Origin: Methanobacteriota archaeon
Lineage (GTDB): Archaea; Thermoplasmatota; Thermoplasmata; UBA10834; DTMW01
Length of the DNA stretch: 33,378 bases
Assembly: GCA_011046235.1 (NCBI GenBank)
Contig: DSAX01000065.1
Span: 1-33,378, forward strand
Reading direction: 5' to 3'
This document shows positions 32,158 through 33,378 of this stretch, one piece after another; positions within the stretch are counted from its first letter, which is position 1, and every line of letters starts with the position of its first letter. The notes beneath the pieces were generated by a model. The model saw only the letters and a program-made list of their open reading frames with translations. It was not told the origin of the DNA and made no database searches. The position numbers were made by a program, and so were the translations under genes.

Positions 32158-33054
32158 TCAGGCGAACTCCCCGAGCTTCTTCTGGTCCTGGATGACTATC
32201 TCCTTTTCCTCGTGCGGGATGCCGAGCAGGTCCATCATGTACAGCGCGTTCTTGGCGGCCTTGGCCATCCCGTGGTTGTTGAAGTATATCCTGACCTCGT
32301 CCGCGTTCTGGATGATCTCCTCAAGGCGGGGCTTCCAGCGGCCCAGCTGCTCCTCGGAGTAGAGGTAGTCGTATCGGTTTATCCGGTGGTCGTCCTCCCT
32401 TTCGTCGTCCTTGAACCAGATATCGTAATTTCTCCCGTGGAACCTGACATAGGCGTGCCTGGCCGTAAGGGAGCGGGTAATCGGAAATGCCGGGCCGTCG
32501 ACTATCGTGTTGGTGATCCCGAACTCCACCAGAAGATCGAGCACATCCGATTTGAGCTCAGTCCCTCGATCGTTCAGCCAGCTCCTGTGGCGGAACTCTA
32601 CCGCGTACTTGAAGCGGTCCGCGCTGACGACCTCGAACAGCTTCCTCAGCTTCTGCATGCTCGCCTCGTCCAGGAGCTTGAAGTACGGCGAGAGCTGGAT
32701 CAGGACGGTGCCGAGGACTCCTCCGTCGGCGAGCGGTCTGATGCAGATATCCTCGAAGCTGGACGCCTGGGCCGCGGCCTTGTCTGCTGCGTCGTTCACG
32801 ATCGTCTGATGGGTTATTATCTGGGGCATCTTGACCGAGAAATCGAAGTCCGGGATCTGAGAGCTCTTCTCCACCCAGCTCTTCACGATATCCTCAGTCG
32901 GCACCCTATAGAAGGTTGAATTAATCTCGACCGTCGGGAAGAACTTGCCGTAGTAGTGCAACCACTCGAACCGCCTGTTTGCCAGGCTCGAGGGATAGAA
33001 CCGGCCTATCCAGTCATCGTATGACCAGCCCGAGCAACCGATCGAGACAACCAT
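32158..33054 (-). CDS. DUF72-family TIM-barrel protein (COG1801)
   Basis: A 298-residue protein with DUF72 hallmarks: GCSGWSYDDW at the N-terminus, FFPTVEINSTFYRVP, FSVKMPQIITH, EFRHRSW and the AYVRFHGRN block, ending with the YFNNHGMAKAAKNAL segment. It is predicted to adopt a TIM-barrel fold; enzymatic function is unknown, though associations with nucleic-acid metabolism have been proposed. The ATG has no ribosome-binding site; a T-rich TATA-like stretch 24-33 bases upstream suggests a leaderless mRNA. It is convergent with rad50, and the two stops abut. Confidence 0.93.
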   Translation of the reverse strand: MVVSIGCSGWSYDDWIGRFYPSSLANRRFEWLHYYGKFFPTVEINSTFYRVPTEDIVKSWVEKSSQIPDFDFSVKMPQIITHQTIVNDAADKAAAQASSFEDICIRPLADGGVLGTVLIQLSPYFKLLDEASMQKLRKLFEVVSADRFKYAVEFRHRSWLNDRGTELKSDVLDLLVEFGITNTIVDGPAFPITRSLTARHAYVRFHGRNYDIWFKDDEREDDHRINRYDYLYSEEQLGRWKPRLEEIIQNADEVRIYFNNHGMAKAAKNALYMMDLLGIPHEEKEIVIQDQKKLGEFA

Positions 33055-33150
33055 ATCAATAATGATAATTGATTGAAGATAAAAAAATGTTATGCTCCTA
33101 TCTGATTTTTATCACTGTTTTATCTATACCGGCTTTTCGACATCACAACG
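33055..33150. promoter_or_regulatory. AT-rich intergenic region with the DUF72 promoter and an inverted repeat
   Basis: The minus-strand TTTTTTTATC (33078-33087) is a plausible TATA element for the DUF72 gene. Between it and the ATG is a perfect inverted repeat ATCAAT-N7-ATTGAT (33055-33073), at the expected transcription start, so it could be an operator. No convincing gene lies in this stretch. Confidence 0.35.
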
Positions 33151-33158
33151 CTTAATAT
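33151..33158 (+). promoter_or_regulatory. TATA box of a putative RNA gene
   Basis: CTTAATAT, at the end of an AT-rich stretch, would start transcription about 25 bases downstream, at 33178-33182. That is exactly where the sequence turns GC-rich and able to fold. Confidence 0.4.
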
Positions 33159-33179
33159 CCAGGGACAACCTGATATTCC

Positions 33180-33378
33180 ATGTCCGAGGTTCACCGCGAA
33201 AGCGATCGGCCCCGGGCGATCGTGCACCGAAATATGGGCCCCTTCAGGACCTTTGGGTGGGAACCCCAGGCATGACTGAGGGACAATAAGGTGCACAACA
33301 TTCCCCGGGCATGGGTCAGACCAGTGAGAGTGCGAGGAGCATACCGTGACCTGCGTTGTTATGCTCGGGGTACAATGC
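33180..33378 (+). ncRNA. Putative structured non-coding RNA, 3' end outside the window, identity unknown
   Basis: GC-rich block directly after a TATA box in an otherwise AT-rich gap, without a good long reading frame. Folding elements seen by eye are a CGC-GAAA-GCG GNRA hairpin (33195-33204), a CGATCG/CGATCG pair (33203-33208 with 33217-33222), a long-range GTGCACC/GGTGCAC helix (33222-33228 with 33290-33296), a TGGG/CCCCA-type hairpin at 33250-33270, and a 7-bp GAGCATA/TATGCTC hairpin (33337-33366). The size and start suit a stable RNA such as SRP or RNase P RNA, but I cannot find the signature motifs of either in the visible part. A short coding frame or leader cannot be excluded. Confidence 0.45.

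Noticed and set aside
33092-33289. 65-codon open frame at the right end
   Set aside because: It starts in AT-rich sequence without a ribosome-binding site and runs across the predicted RNA promoter; no family resemblance.
33180-33378. Calling the right-end block SRP RNA or RNase P RNA
   Set aside because: The diagnostic SRP domain IV motif and the RNase P conserved regions are not visible in the 200 bases available.
1-33378. CRISPR arrays, tRNA genes, insertion sequences, prophage or integration sites
   Set aside because: Scanned by eye; no regular repeats, cloverleaf-like tRNA sequences or transposase-like frames were found.

Overview
The window looks like a chromosomal stretch from a euryarchaeon, most likely a member of the Thermoplasmatota or a neighbouring lineage. 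This is inferred from gene content only. Archaeal marks are a diphthine synthase, a Trm5-type tRNA methyltransferase, Mre11/Rad50, a TET-type M42 peptidase, an archaeal-type dUTPase, a GHMP-type shikimate kinase, the aspartate-semialdehyde (ADH synthase/DHQ synthase II) entry into the shikimate pathway, and the DUF39 route to homocysteine. Promoters look like AT-rich TATA boxes about 25-30 bases before the start, and several genes appear to be leaderless. No CRISPR array, tRNA gene, insertion sequence or phage gene was seen.

Left part (1-8.1 kb). A 5'-truncated PAPS-reductase-like/ferredoxin fusion converges on a cysteine-rich protein of unknown function. Divergent from the latter is carAB (carbamoyl-phosphate synthetase). 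carB converges on a thi4-type thiazole synthase that carries cysteine at the sulfur-donor position. Upstream of thi4 on the same strand is a small HTH/ACT regulator, divergent from the aro operon.

Central operon (8.15-20.7 kb). One co-directional run holds ADH synthase, DHQ synthase II, a fused 3-dehydroquinate dehydratase/shikimate dehydrogenase, shikimate kinase, EPSP synthase, chorismate synthase, chorismate mutase/prephenate dehydrogenase, aspartate-semialdehyde dehydrogenase, the DUF39 + NIL-ferredoxin + COG2122 homocysteine cassette, and aspartokinase. Aspartokinase and Asd make aspartate semialdehyde. ADH synthase (aromatics) and the DUF39 enzyme (homocysteine) both consume it. From aroDE to asd the genes are joined by 4-base start/stop overlaps. 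At two junctions (aroA and tyrA) the best start is CTG, because no suitably placed ATG, GTG or TTG exists. The operon's TATA box lies inside a perfect inverted repeat, a likely operator.

Right part (20.7-33.4 kb). On the minus strand are an orphan molybdopterin oxidoreductase, an orphan glycine-cleavage H protein and a YdjM-type membrane hydrolase. Then come an M42 aminopeptidase, dUTPase, Trm5, diphthine synthase, a divergent FtsZ-superfamily protein with altered GTPase motifs, mre11-rad50, and a DUF72 protein. The last 200 bases look like the 5' part of a structured RNA with its own promoter. It runs off the end of the window and I could not identify it.
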